Shown piece after piece: positions 1 to 9,715 of a stretch of DNA of 26,858 nucleotides. The DNA is taken from contig JBNGIQ010008744.1 in NCBI GenBank assembly GCA_049999765.1, forward strand, positions 64,158 to 91,015, read 5' to 3'. The translations under genes and the position numbers were made by a program. This DNA comes from Phaeoceros laevis. Its lineage: Eukaryota > Anthocerotophyta > Anthocerotopsida > Notothyladales. Under the pieces are notes generated by a model. That model was given only the letters and a program-made list of their open reading frames with translations, did not search any database and had not been told where the DNA came from. Numbering within the stretch: the first letter of the stretch is position 1; the number at the start of each line of letters is the position of its first letter.

Positions 1-820
1 GCAAGGACATGGAGGTCCATAACTTCCGATGGGCTCACTTGAGGAGACCTCATGCGAGGTTGATGATCTCAAACCGAGCCCATGGCATGATTATCTTGCA
101 CTGCTGTGGATCACTTTTTGGCACTACTATCTTGCTGGCACTATTATCTTGCTATTACTGGCACTATTATTTTGCTGGGAATGCTGCAAACAATGCTCTC
201 TCATTGCTGGAAAACACTCTTACTGCTGATACGCCCTTTTTGCACTGCTATCCGCCGGAATCGCTTATTGAGAGCTTGCTGAGTATGACTAATTGTGGGC
301 TTGTTGAGGATTCAGGGTGTATCAATGATTTATTGCTGGATTGAGGTGCTGAGAAATGATGCCGAGAAAGGATATGCTGAGAGGTGAGGTGCCAAGGACT
401 GAAGTATTGCCAAAGGCGATTCCTTCAAAGCTGATGTGCTCAAATGCTACTGATGAGTGTCCAATTGTGAGCTTGGATCGTCAGCTGCCGCGCTTCACGG
501 TTGTAGCCCCAAAAGGTCGATTGCCAGCAACTTCACGTTTGTAGCCCCAACACGTAGACTAATGTCCCTGATGGGGGCTCCCGGTTGTTGCTCTCAATCC
601 CTGGACGGGGGCTCCCGGTCGCCGGTCGAAGTACCTGACGGGGTGTTCAATTCCCATTGGTGGAGTTGGCAAACACCATAACCATACTACTACTACTACT
701 ACTTGAAAGTAAAGCGATAGTAGTAGGGCGAAATAGAGCGAATGCAACCTAGCGGCTAAGTGTAAGCAAGCGAACCAAGTGGATAGAGGGGCCACCCTGA
801 ACCTTGAGGGTACTCACTGG
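1..820. other. No recognised gene; low-complexity and simple repeats
   Basis: I see no supportable gene here. Positions 110-180 hold several imperfect copies of a short unit resembling tggcactattatcttgct. Positions 560-625 hold two imperfect copies of a GC-rich unit ending in gggggctcccggt. A CTA/TAC microsatellite lies near 685-702, with TAGTAG runs shortly after that could pair with it. The short reading frames match no family I know and overlap the repeats. Confidence 0.6.
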
Positions 821-1004
821 AGTTGGGGAGTATACTAGAACTCACTCACTCACTCGAACACACGAATTGCAAGCTGAGATGGGGAGCAGCCCTTACGAAC
901 GCCATCTTATAGAGTTGGGGAGTATACTAAAACTCACTCACTCACTCGAACACACGAATTGCAGGCTGAGATGGGGAGCAGCCCTTACGAACGCCATCTT
1001 ATAT
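821..1004. repeat. Two-copy 92-bp tandem direct repeat
   Basis: Copy 1 is 821-912 and copy 2 is 913-1004, period 92. Each begins agttggggagtatacta, contains a short ACTC microsatellite and ends at gccatcttata. Only a handful of bases differ between copies, so the duplication looks recent. No coding role is evident. Confidence 0.9.
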
Positions 1005-1690
1005 TACAGGCAAGCTCATTAGACTTGTGCACAACGAATCCTTTTTTTTCAGTTCAACACCTGCTAAGCATGTGTTCTCATCTTTAGGAAAGCCATGCGT
1101 TTGAGTGATTTCTTTCGAATTCTCTAATATGTGTTGTTGTACCATCCCAATTGTAACTAGAGCTCCATGCATATGTTGTAATGAGAGTGCCAACATTCCA
1201 GGAAAATGAGAGCCCTGAACGCCATGACATCTGGAACTTTCTTTTATAATCCGTAGTTTGATCAAGTTCCTGCGATGTCTGTATTCCAGATTTTGTTGAA
1301 GAGCTCTTCCTTTGTCCTGTTTTTGGGGTCGTGTTTCCCTAGCATGGCTCCTTACCGAGAGAGTCATGGCAGGCTTGGGGCCTGTCCATTGTGATAAGTA
1401 CTGCAAGTGCCATCTCGTTGATGGGAAGCTTCAGCTCGGACAAGGTCAGCAGTTTCTCGCCGCAGTACGCGGCATGTGCAAAAGAATGTGCGTGTTGTCT
1501 TGGTTTCCTGCAAACAATCTGGACAGGAGGATACAAGTCTAATTGGACTGATCAACAACAGCGAGGTAGAAACGTAAATTTCTAGCTAAGCAACCCGAAA
1601 GTCGAACAAGCGTCCTGGAGTGCTTGACATCTGCAAGCTATTTTACTCTTGCAAACGATTTGGCACCAGATACCGGTGTGGGTTGAGGAT
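1005..1690. other. No recognised gene
   Basis: This stretch leads into the PPR relic. A minus-strand open frame (about 999-1406) and shorter plus-strand frames exist, but none shows a motif I can name. It could be former upstream or intronic sequence of the PPR gene; nothing in the sequence decides this. Confidence 0.4.
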
Positions 1691-2430
1691 TTGAGCATTC
1701 AGGCATGTGAGGGTCTAGAAGTGATGGAGGAACTTCAAGACGTCTACATACACACGAACAGTCAAAACTGCAAGTTTGCAACTGGGAAGTCAATACAAGC
1801 CGAGGTTCTCCGAAGTGACTTCCTCCTGAATGGATTTCTTAGTAGCAATCTTGTCCATTTGTATGCAACCAGTGGGAGCGTCGCTGATGCAAGGCGCATT
1901 TTTTATATCTTTTCCTGGGCAGGATAATGTGGTCTCATGGACTTTCATGATTGCTGTATAGGCTCTGTAGAAACAGAGCAACAACCCTTTGGAGTTTTAC
2001 CTTTCAAATGCAACAAAGGGGAGTGTGGCAAAACATAGCATGCTCAAAGCTTGTAGTAGCCTGGCAGCTGCTGAAGAAGGGACCTTCATAGACGGTCGTC
2101 TTGTGGAAGTAGACTCAATGGAGATGGGGAGGAAGCTACATGCTGAAGCGTTTAGAAGAGGTTATGTATGTGACTTGTTTGTTGGTAGCAGACTTGTAAG
2201 CATGTATTCCAGTTGTGTTCGCTTGTAGACTCAGAAATTGTCTTTAACTCGATGACTAGGCCAGATGTTGTGTCATGGACTGCAATGGTCGCCGCTTATG
2301 CTCAATAGGAGCAGGCGGAGCGAGCTTTGCAGCAATGCGACCAAATGCAACAGATGGGATAAGGCCCAACAACTGGACGCTGGTGAGTGTCTTAAGAGCA
2401 TGTGCAAGCTTAGCAGCCAGGGACGACGAC
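1690..2430 (+). pseudogene. PPR protein pseudogene (PLS class), frameshifted
   Basis: The plus strand encodes successive pieces of a plant organelle-type pentatricopeptide repeat protein in shifting frames. About 1780-1925 reads GKSIQAEVLRS, then LVHLYATSGSVADARRIF. About 1925-1965 reads DNVVSWTFMIA in another frame, followed by stops. About 1989-2228 reads MGRKLHAEAFRRGY and FVGSRLVSMYSSC. About 2225-2310 reads RPDVVSWTAMVAAYAQ and then a stop. About 2310-2425 reads GIRPNNWTLVSVLRACASLAA. These are the usual L and S helices and the VVSW core of PLS repeats. At least two frame changes and three stops rule out an intact protein. PPR similarity fades after about 2425. It is clearly not the source of the intact PPR gene near 21 kb, since the wording differs. 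Confidence 0.85.
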
Positions 2431-2553
2431 AACGTTGATGCACAGTCGGTGAAAGAATATGCCACTCTCTACAAGGGAAATCTTGTGGGGGCGTCGGAGA
2501 ATTTCAGTATAGTGCTGGAATTGGGGCACTACCTCAACAACTTTCGACTTGGA

Positions 2554-2778
2554 CTCAGATCTGCTTACCTGAACTCTTGCGCGTGTGGCAGTGAGGGGAA
2601 ATCGNNNNNNNNNNNNNNNNNNNNNNNNNNNNNNNNNNNNNNNNNNNNNNNNNNNNNNNNNNNNNNNNNNNNNNNNNNNNNNNNNNNNNNNNNNNNNNNN
2701 NNNNNNNNNNNNNNNNNNNNNNNNNNNNNNNTTCCCCTCACTGCCACACGCGCAAGAGTTCAGGTAAGCAGATCTGAG
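2554..2778. repeat. 47-bp perfect inverted repeat flanking an assembly gap
   Basis: The left arm 2554-2600 and right arm 2732-2778 are exact reverse complements over 47 bases; a shorter imperfect match continues outward. The centre is an assembly gap of 127 N at 2605-2731, so the true interior is unknown. The arms could be the terminal inverted repeats of a small element, an inverted duplication, or an assembly artefact at a fold-back. The structure sits where PPR similarity to the left and dioxygenase similarity to the right both end. Confidence 0.9.
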
Positions 2779-2779
2779 A

Positions 2780-3454
2780 TCAAGTCCTGCTAGCACAGGC
2801 TTGAATGCCTCGGGCTGCGAAGTAAAGCGGAAGAATTCTCTGAACGACGGCAGCCGCTCGCCCTGAGCGCTGAACCTGCTCCCGTAGCCTTGCCCCAGAT
2901 TTTGAATCTTGCTCCAGGCCGCTGTCCCCCAACCCGCGGTGGGCTTCACCTTAGCCTTCTCTTCCGCAGGCAATGCGAAGAAGTTGGCGGAGGCGGCACG
3001 GACCTGGTCTGGACAGCAAGTCCAATTCCACCCCGAAGTTGGTGATGTAGAAAAAGCCCCTCTGGGCGCCGGCTCGGACCGCCTCCACCACCTCCGCCCT
3101 CCGCTCCTGCGACAGCTCCAGGCCCCCCAGGTCGATTATACCATCCGCCAACGCCTGTTCCCAGGGGGATGTGGCATCGAACCCGCCGCTCGTGATGAAG
3201 GTCGACGATGTGGGCGGGACCTTCTGACGGACGTCCTTCAGCTTGGCGCCAGCAGTCACTGTGGCGACATTGATGATGGGGGATCGCACCTCTCCCGACG
3301 CAGCTCGCACACACACCAGGCTTGTCCCATTCTTTGCAATTGATGAAGAGGGTCTGATGAACAGCAGCTGTGAAAGCGATGGAGACTTGTCCTGGTTCAA
3401 GGAAGACGCCTTGAGTGGCACCCAGATGCTTTCATGAGCCTGGTGGAGCGCCAT
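2780..3454 (-). pseudogene. 2-oxoglutarate/Fe(II) dioxygenase, N-terminal fragment, frameshifted
   Basis: On the minus strand an ATG at 3454 opens a frame of about 150 codons. An N-terminal extension rich in Ser and basic residues could be a transit peptide. It is followed by IIDLGGLELSQERRAEVVEA and GFFYITNFGVE, which match the N-terminal (DIOX_N) part of plant soluble 2-oxoglutarate dioxygenases. Near 3003-3006 the frame shifts by one base; the other frame continues as FFALPAEEKAKVKP, then GYGSRFSA and SFREFFRF, the expected next part of the family. Similarity stops at the inverted repeat (about 2780). The catalytic core with the HxD...H iron ligands and the 2-oxoglutarate-binding Arg is absent. 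The fragment is therefore non-functional as seen, unless the gap and frameshift are assembly errors. Its substrate cannot be inferred. Confidence 0.8.
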
Positions 3455-3623
3455 GCTACAGCTACGCTGCTGTAGAGTAGCTGGCTAGAGTAGCTGTTCA
3501 TTGAGACGAACAATGGAATATTGGAAAGCCGCCATTTGGGACCACCATGGCACGCACTCGTAAAGATGCGCATCTTTACTTCCACTACTACAAAAAACGT
3601 TAAAGAATCACGCATGCTGGCAT

Positions 3624-3780
3624 GGTCATGATCAGGAAGCCCTTAATGTGTATGCAGGATGGAGGATGCATGCAGCAGCATGGGTTGGCAGCATAAAGGC
3701 CATCCAGGAGGGCAAACGGAGTCATGCTCAGATACTGAAATTGGGACTGGAAGCTGATACATTTAATTTCGTTGGGGGTG
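3624..3780 (+). pseudogene. Second PPR fragment
   Basis: The plus strand reads GHDQEALNVYA followed by IKAIQEGKRSHAQILKLG and LEADTF, typical of adjacent parts of two PLS-type PPR repeats. About 30 residues normally separate such segments, so an internal deletion is likely. The frame continues only into unrelated residues. It has the same orientation as the relic ending near 2425 and may be the downstream part of the same gene, separated by the dioxygenase fragment and the inverted repeat. That link is inference. Confidence 0.7.
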
Positions 3781-3789
3781 CCCCTGGTA

Positions 3790-6700
3790 GACAATGTATG
3801 CTAGTGTGGAAAAGACTGTTTAGTCTCCGCTGTAGACACATGAGCACCCATGCCCAATAATCGTTTTGAGGGAAAGCTTGTAGAGATGACCTTGTAAGCC
3901 ATGGAGGCATTTCTGAAAATATGTATCAGCCATTGGCTTTTTTGTTCTCACAAGCACTTGTCTGGCATTTCATGCGCTTTAAGTTTATATTTGAGCAAGG
4001 TCACACATTTCGCTGTTTGCAGAGTAGGGCCTAGTGCAGCCCAAGACATTCACAGTGCTCTGATTTTCTGCATATCCAAGCATTCAGATAGCAGCAGATG
4101 TGATTAGGCTGTTGTGTAAGTTTGATTTGAAAAAGCGGAACGAAACCTTGAAGCAGGAAGCTGTCGGGAGCTGTGATTCTCGCCGCCGGCTTTTTGGTGT
4201 AGTGCAATATAACAGTTCATGGGTACTGGAAAATTTTGCATCTCCATCAGCTGCTCCCGATTTCCAAAATTGGCACGTCTTGCCACAGCACGAATGCAGG
4301 TCCTGGACTCTCCGAACAACACTGTCACTTTGAGCAATAGCCCGGCGGTGGCCAAGTTTCTCTGGATCATCGGAGACGTCGATAGCTAGTTGGGCCTCCT
4401 TTTGGACACCTGCTTCAGTAACGTAGCGGACATCCTCGGCATCAATCGGTGCTATATGTATACGTGGATTGACACGCTTGCGTAATCGCCTGGCGTTTCA
4501 ATTGGCTTCACCCTCATCTGGACGCCCTCATCCACTCCAACTTCCTGCCCCGGGCCCTTCCGGACAACCACTCTGAGGCCGCACCAAGGGGCGGCAGATT
4601 TGAGACTGGTGGAGTTCCAAACAGTGGTACTTCGAATTCTAATCTGGTGGTAACACCAAAATCGACAGTTTCCCAAGTAGCGACCTGATCATATCAGCCG
4701 CGTGTAAATGTGCCAAACCAACACATGTACAATGACATGTTTGCTGGTTTGTCAGAGTCTGCAAACTGCATGCAACTGTAAATCCGCTTACAACATTTCA
4801 TCTAAGATATAACAGCAGTATTGCGCATGCTTACTTGTAAGCAAGACGTGGGACTAGTCTAAGTGAACAAGGAGCCTCAGTGTAGATAGCATTGGCAATT
4901 CTCATTGACATAGCACAAGCCAGTGACAAGCACCCAGCACCCGCATATCTTCTCAAGGGACTGCTTGGCCCGGGCCCCCTTCAAAGACTTGTTGACTTAA
5001 AAACACATTTGAGGATGTTGAAGTTTCATAATCCTGTTAAGTTCGATCAAGCAGAAGACACAGCGCCAGACAAGAGCGATAGTGATGCCCTGTGTAAGAT
5101 TCCTGCCTCACTGAAGTGCTCAGGAAACTTCTTCTTTGGTGGCTTTCATGTACAAAGGGGTGGTATCCCTCAGACGAAGCGTGGTGCACCTGCCAGCCGA
5201 AGCTGATGTTCATAAGGAAGCTCCTGGTACATCAGAAAGCTGAAGTGATTTTCAGGAAAGGGGATGGGACATGATAATATCGACACTGAGTGCTGAAACA
5301 CTGCCAGTTGCAAGATCTATGGAGCCGGCTCCTGTTTCTCACTGTAGATGCATATGTATGGTCAGAGCATGCGGCAGACAGTTCTTTGGAGGACTTTGTT
5401 GCCTGTATGCTGGCAACCCACCGTAAGAGTGACAGGCGACCTGGAACACATGCACAAAACACGACCATTAATGATCAACGGAGCTCATTTTCATCAGTCA
5501 ACACGTGTTAAGGATTTGACAGAAGCATTGCTCACAGAATCACGGTTTTTTTAGCAACATGTAATGCTTAATTTGCAAGCTTTTGAAGTCATAACAAATA
5601 GGTTAAAGATGTTGACATATTCACCAGTTGAGAAGTCTTTCGTGTTATCTGTTTCCTGTTATCTACTCAGGTTGTCCATGAGTAAATGTATGAGTCAATG
5701 TCCTGACTAGACTAACCTTTGTTTCACCCTGCTACTTGCGGACATGCAGCAACTTCGAAAAGTTTTTTCTTGTGTCTTTTGGAAGAATATGGACTCTCTA
5801 CCTGCAGCATTCTATAATGCTCAGCGCTTTAGTGGGAGGGGTGAAGACTGATCAGGAGAAGGGTAAACCAGGATTTTGAAAAGCAGGCCACATTTCTTTC
5901 TCAGCGTCTTGCTTTGTTACTTGAAGGCTCCATATTAAAAACCAAGGCACTCACTCCGGAGAATACAGAAACTTGTTGCTGAGACAAAGGTTCACTCTAC
6001 ATTTCGAGCTGTTCAAGTCTCCTTGATCTGCTCAGCCAACTCCCACGGGGTTACTTCACAGATAGTGATACTGCTGAGAATTCTCCTCATCTAACAGAAG
6101 TTGGAAGGTACTGCTGATTTGTCACAAAACTTGCTGAACATGCCGATTGCCAGTGAACTCTTCTGAACAGCATTCCTCGAAACTGTCTGGTTTTCTCTCT
6201 AGTAAGTCTTTTATTGATTGCCTGTCTTTGCACGCAGGTACCTCGTTTTTGCACTATTCAACATAAGAGACACGGTTTTACTTAAAAGGAATTTGTTGAC
6301 CTGGAGTGTAGCACAAGCTTGCGGTGTATGATCCCAGTCCTGCTTCAAGCATTTTCAAGCTGTCGCTGTGCCCTGAAGTCTTTTTAATTACCTTTTCCAG
6401 GACCTAATGGAGCGGAGAGGAAGTGTGCAGTGAGTCAGTGACGCGCAAACTTTTGCAGTCAGAGGAGTCTGCTACTTGGCTGACCATCTCTGCTCATGCG
6501 TCTGCTGTGTCAGACCTAGGAATCTTGCTGCAAGGCCCAGATGCTAATGCGACCATCCTTCCATATGGGATCATCTTTATGCTATGGTGGTGATAGGAAG
6601 GATCCATTCCGGCTTTGGGCCAGGAGCGCTTGGGCCAATCTCAAAAACTAGGTCTCAAAATAGGAATGTTTTTAGTTTTCTATGGCCTTTTATCATGCAT

Positions 6701-7076
6701 ATTATAAATTTTTTTTGTCTACTTACTCAGGTTGGCTAGGATGTGCTACCTGACACCTTGAATTGTCAAAAAAAAATTGACCAGATTTTATAGGAAGGTT
6801 ACTAAAACTACTTGTATATTACTCTACCATGAATTGGTAGTTCAATTACAAAAGTTACTTTCTCACATAACATAGAATGCAAGAAAAAAAACTATGGATA
6901 AATTTCCTTCAATTATGTACAACAAAAGAACTAATCAGTCTTCACATTGTAAGTATGATGTACCACCTTGAAGTCAAGGTAAGGCTGCACATGATGAGTA
7001 ATTTCCTTCATGGAGCTTAGCAAGTCATCTATTACTACTGTATACAACTTTTTGCAAAGCATATCTACATGTTCGC
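3790..7076. other. No intact gene; scattered unidentified coding-like stretches
   Basis: No known family was recognised. Some stretches look like decayed coding sequence on the plus strand. About 4470-4680 is an open frame rich in Pro, Ser and Asn that continues after one TGA to about 4780. Positions 4892-5206 are open for 104 codons (ATAGCATTGGCA start region, includes KHPAPAYLLKGLLG). About 5890-6190 reads LSQRLALLLEGSILKTKAL and LLDLLSQLPRGYF, with stops. About 6415-6590 is open and follows a good splice-acceptor-like tract ending in CAG at about 6399. These could be exons of one decayed gene, but I cannot name it. From 6650 to 7000 the DNA is AT-rich. Confidence 0.4.
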
Positions 7077-7140
7077 TCATTTCTCCGACTTCCATTCTGA
7101 TATTGCACTTATCAAATGATTCCTTATGGTCTTTAGAATA

Positions 7141-7218
7141 TCACAAAGTTTTTCATTTGTCTTGGGCTCATTGTATATATCACAAAGTTTTTCATTTGTC
7201 TTGGGCTCATTGTATATT
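7141..7218 (-). repeat. 39-bp in-frame tandem duplication in the RBR gene
   Basis: The unit is repeated with period 39 (copies starting about 7141 and 7180). On the minus strand it encodes YNEPKTNEKLCDI twice in succession within the C-terminal Ariadne region. Because 39 is a multiple of three the frame is kept. The copies look identical, so the event is recent. Confidence 0.9.
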
Positions 7219-8224
7219 TTCTCCACATCTGCCACAAGATGAGATAGTTTTTCCACCATTATGGCAAGATGTTGTTGACGATCTTCAAATAAGTTCTTGC
7301 TCGAGGTATTTTCCTGTTTCGACATTTTATTTTTATATACCTCATCACCAAATATGTGATAAGCAAAAGGATATGAACTAGCAAGAGCTTTTCTAGCTTG
7401 AATGAGTGTATCAGATGCTTTGATTAACCATTCAAAGCATTCACTTGGATGCATTGATTCAAATCTTTGGGCTTTTTGCTTGGAGGGCTCTTTTGCTTCA
7501 AGTTTCAAAGAAGCTCTATGTGCATGCCATTGATCATAGTAATGCTGAAAATGCATGAGCTGCTGTGCCGAGATTTCTTTGTCATCTTTTATGTATCTAC
7601 TGCGTTCATGCCCTGCTATAGAATTGAAGGTGCGTCCAATTTTCTTTCCACATAACCAACAAAAATATTTGCCACATACACAAACCATATGATTGCAGCC
7701 ATCTGCTCTTTCAATTGTTTTGTTGCAGTGAGGACATTGCTTGGTATTTGCACTTATGTAAGCAATATTCATTGATTTGCAAGTATTCTTCCACAACTCC
7801 CATATTTCATATGGGCATGGAGAATGTTGCTCCATGCAATTAAAGCAAAATTGTTCCCCACATATACATTGGACCACATCATGTAGGCCAAAATCGTTCA
7901 CTGCAATAGCATTTCCGCAATTAGGAGTGCTACGCCACCATTTCGCTTTCCAATTATCCTCTATATATGACTCCAAAAGGGCAACATTATATAGCTCTAG
8001 ATCATGCGAGGAGATCAAAGTTCGCACTATTTCTTCGTTGCATATAATATCACAATTATGAGCCATGCACTTAATCAGTTTACTATGTCCTTCTTTGACT
8101 TGTAAACTTAAATATGTGCGCCAACACTCTATACAAAACGTATGGCCACAATCCATATGTATAAGACCTTCATTTGTGATTTCTTCGAAGCACACACTAC
8201 AAGTGAGTTCTTCACCTTCTGATA

Positions 8225-8292
8225 TAGATTGTGAGATGTTGACCCGGGGAACTATTCTTAGATTGTGAGATGTTGACCCGGGGAACTATTCC
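8225..8292 (-). repeat. 34-bp frame-breaking tandem duplication
   Basis: Copies 8225-8258 and 8259-8292 differ at one base. On the minus strand each can read IVPRVNISQS, but in different frames, since 34 is not a multiple of three. This is the only break between the two halves of the RBR ligase. Confidence 0.92.
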
Positions 8293-8742
8293 TGCTTCCT
8301 TAAACAGAGCATTTTCACCCTGCTCAGACCACCTAGCAAAAATGGATTTTATATCCCACCAATGATGTATGAGCAAAATCCTTGCGTGTCGTAATTCAAC
8401 TTCTAATATGTCTCGAACTTTATTCAATAATTGACTTTGCACGATAGGGAATGATGCCTTGTTAATTAGATAGAAGACCCCCACCCCCGAGTCATTTCCT
8501 ATACTTAAGGAAGATAGTTGTTCCTCGATTTCGACTTCCTCTGCTTCATAATCTTCAGAATCTCCATATTCTTCGAAGTCGCCACATTCATTGTCTTTTT
8601 CATATGCATGATCCCATTCATCGTTAGCACTCTCATAATATTCACAATCTCCATAATCTTTGAAATCTCCAGAGTCATTGTCTTGTCCATAAGCATCCCA
8701 TTCATTACTAGCTATAGCACTCTCATCCATGTTGAGCATCAT

Positions 8743-9109
8743 TCAGGCTTTTTGGACTTCAGAATTAAAGATCTTATAGAAGGGGCTATTCAAAGGAGGG
8801 ACCTAGAAGGAGGAGAAGTACACTTCAAACATGAAGTGAAGGAAACTAGTATGATCATTTACATAGACAAGTGTGTAAGTGTGTGACGTTCATAGAAATA
8901 ACACTATTTTGGGAATCGCCATTCCGGGTTTAACTATTTCCCAGTTCGCCACTCGCATTTTCCCTTATTTTACTGTTGGCTAACAATGAAATAGTGTTTC
9001 GCCTAATTCATGGAATAGCACTTCCAATTTAAGGTCGCCGTGTCCGAGATGTTGCACAATTCACGCACCGGGAAGTATCCCTAGTACATAGCGCGATTAA
9101 CCATTTAAA
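8743..9109. other. No recognised gene; upstream flank of the RBR relic
   Basis: This is the 5' flank of the minus-strand RBR gene. I see no convincing TATA box and no coding family. A short stretch at about 9014-9036 (atagcacttccaatttaagg...) resembles one at about 23038-23060, which may mark a dispersed repeat. Confidence 0.45.
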
Positions 9110-9191
9110 ACATTAATTCCGCAATCGCGAACAATAAGGTTATGGACGTCACATTAATTCCGCAATCGCGAACAACAAGGTTATCGACGTC
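9110..9191. repeat. Two-copy 41-bp tandem repeat
   Basis: Copies 9110-9150 and 9151-9191 differ at two positions. Each begins acattaattccgcaatcgcg and ends gacgtc. No coding role is evident. Confidence 0.9.
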
Positions 9192-9298
9192 ACGCCATCC
9201 ATGTGAGCACGCAGGCACATCACCCAGCTCGCTTGGCAGGTGAACCGGTTGATGTGGCTTGTTACCGGGCAGCATCGCGGTTGCTGCCATGTGGCGAG

Positions 9299-9342
9299 TG
9301 GTGATGTGGCGTAACGCCACATCACTCTACGCCACATCACCA
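9299..9342. repeat. Short hairpin with a duplicated right arm
   Basis: The sequence tggtgatgtggcgt at 9299-9312 can pair with acgccacatcac at 9314-9325 (almost no loop) or with acgccacatcacca at 9329-9342. The third copy makes alternative stems possible. No function is inferred. Confidence 0.7.
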
Positions 9343-9490
9343 AGCAATCACGTTCGAGCCCCAATCCCTCCACCGGTTTGCAGCCAACCATGTCTCGCCA
9401 CTAGCTCCCAGCCATGTCTCGACATGCTGCCATATCTTTGGACAGTTCCCGGCCGTGAGCGCTGCTGGTTTGGGAAGGAGAACCAGGAAT

Positions 9491-9555
9491 AGAAGAGAGG
9501 ATGGCGGCCTTGATGGAGGATGGCGTTCCTCATCAAGGCCGCCATCCTCTCTTCT
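9491..9555. repeat. Perfect 25-bp hairpin with 15-nt loop
   Basis: The left arm 9491-9515 and right arm 9531-9555 are exact reverse complements; the loop is 9516-9530. A second small palindrome (gagctc-gccc-gagctc, 9556-9571) follows at once. The stem is too perfect and short for a typical plant miRNA precursor and could be part of a fold-back element bordering the kinase fragment. Confidence 0.85.
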
Positions 9556-9577
9556 GAGCTCGCCCGAGCTCAGCAAG

Positions 9578-9715
9578 CTGAATGAGAAAGGTGAATGGAA
9601 AGCTGAATGAGAAAAGTGATGTCTACGGCTTTGGAATACTGATGATGGAAATTCTCACTGGAAGGGCCGCAGTGAACCGTGCGCACCTCTTCATACTGGA
9701 TTGGGTACCAGTGGG
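9578..9715 (+). pseudogene. Receptor-like kinase fragment (subdomain IX region)
   Basis: The plus strand reads KLNEKSDVYGFGILMMEILTGR, then AAVN and ILDWV. This is the segment around the DxWxxG helix of plant receptor-like kinases (usual form EKSDVYSFGVLLLE..TGR..ILDWV). About 40 residues are preserved and neither flank resembles a kinase, so it is a captured or leftover fragment. A 15-bp piece (aagctgaatgagaaa) is locally duplicated at its left edge. The fragment lies between 24-bp direct repeats at 9456-9479 and 9861-9884. Confidence 0.75.

Larger units (their letters stand above)
7077..8742 (-). pseudogene. ARIADNE-type RBR E3 ubiquitin ligase, broken by a 34-bp duplication
   Basis: Two minus-strand frames together spell an ARIADNE-like RBR ligase, a family that moves ubiquitin from an E2 through a catalytic Cys to substrates. 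Frame 1 (8742-8212) has an acidic N-terminus with an internal repeat and the UBA-like helices. Frame 2 carries RING1 (CxxC, CGHTFC..C, CMAHNC), IBR, RING2 with the catalytic Cys in DGCNHM, and the Ariadne helices (QHYYDQWHAHRASLKLE). The change of frame falls exactly in a 34-bp tandem duplication (8225-8292). The first copy in transcript order reads IVPRVNISQS in frame 1; the second reads the same in frame 2 and runs on into EELTCSVCFEE. With one copy the protein would be about 515-540 aa, close to Arabidopsis ARI proteins. The first IBR zinc-ligand Cys is also replaced (KWWRSTPNC where the family has KWCP). No intron is visible. Functional loss is likely unless the duplication is an assembly error. 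Confidence 0.88.

Noticed and set aside
821-1004. CRISPR-like repeat
   Set aside because: It is a two-copy contiguous tandem duplication in plant DNA, with no spacers.
999-1406. 135-codon minus-strand open frame
   Set aside because: No recognised motif, no supportable start, and it overlaps part of the 92-bp repeat. Length alone is not enough.
2275-2793. 172-codon plus-strand frame through the assembly gap
   Set aside because: It is open only because the gap is unknown sequence; its ends are the PPR relic and the inverted arms.
7077-8742. 34-bp intron instead of a frameshift in the RBR gene
   Set aside because: 34 bp is below any workable plant intron, and the segment is an obvious copy of the adjacent coding sequence.
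9340-9375. tRNA-like T-loop word gttcgagcccc
   Set aside because: No cloverleaf can be drawn with the upstream 60-70 bases, which form a different hairpin.
9491-9555. microRNA precursor
   Set aside because: The stem is fully paired over only 25 bp with a short loop; plant precursors are longer and imperfect. A fold-back element is simpler.
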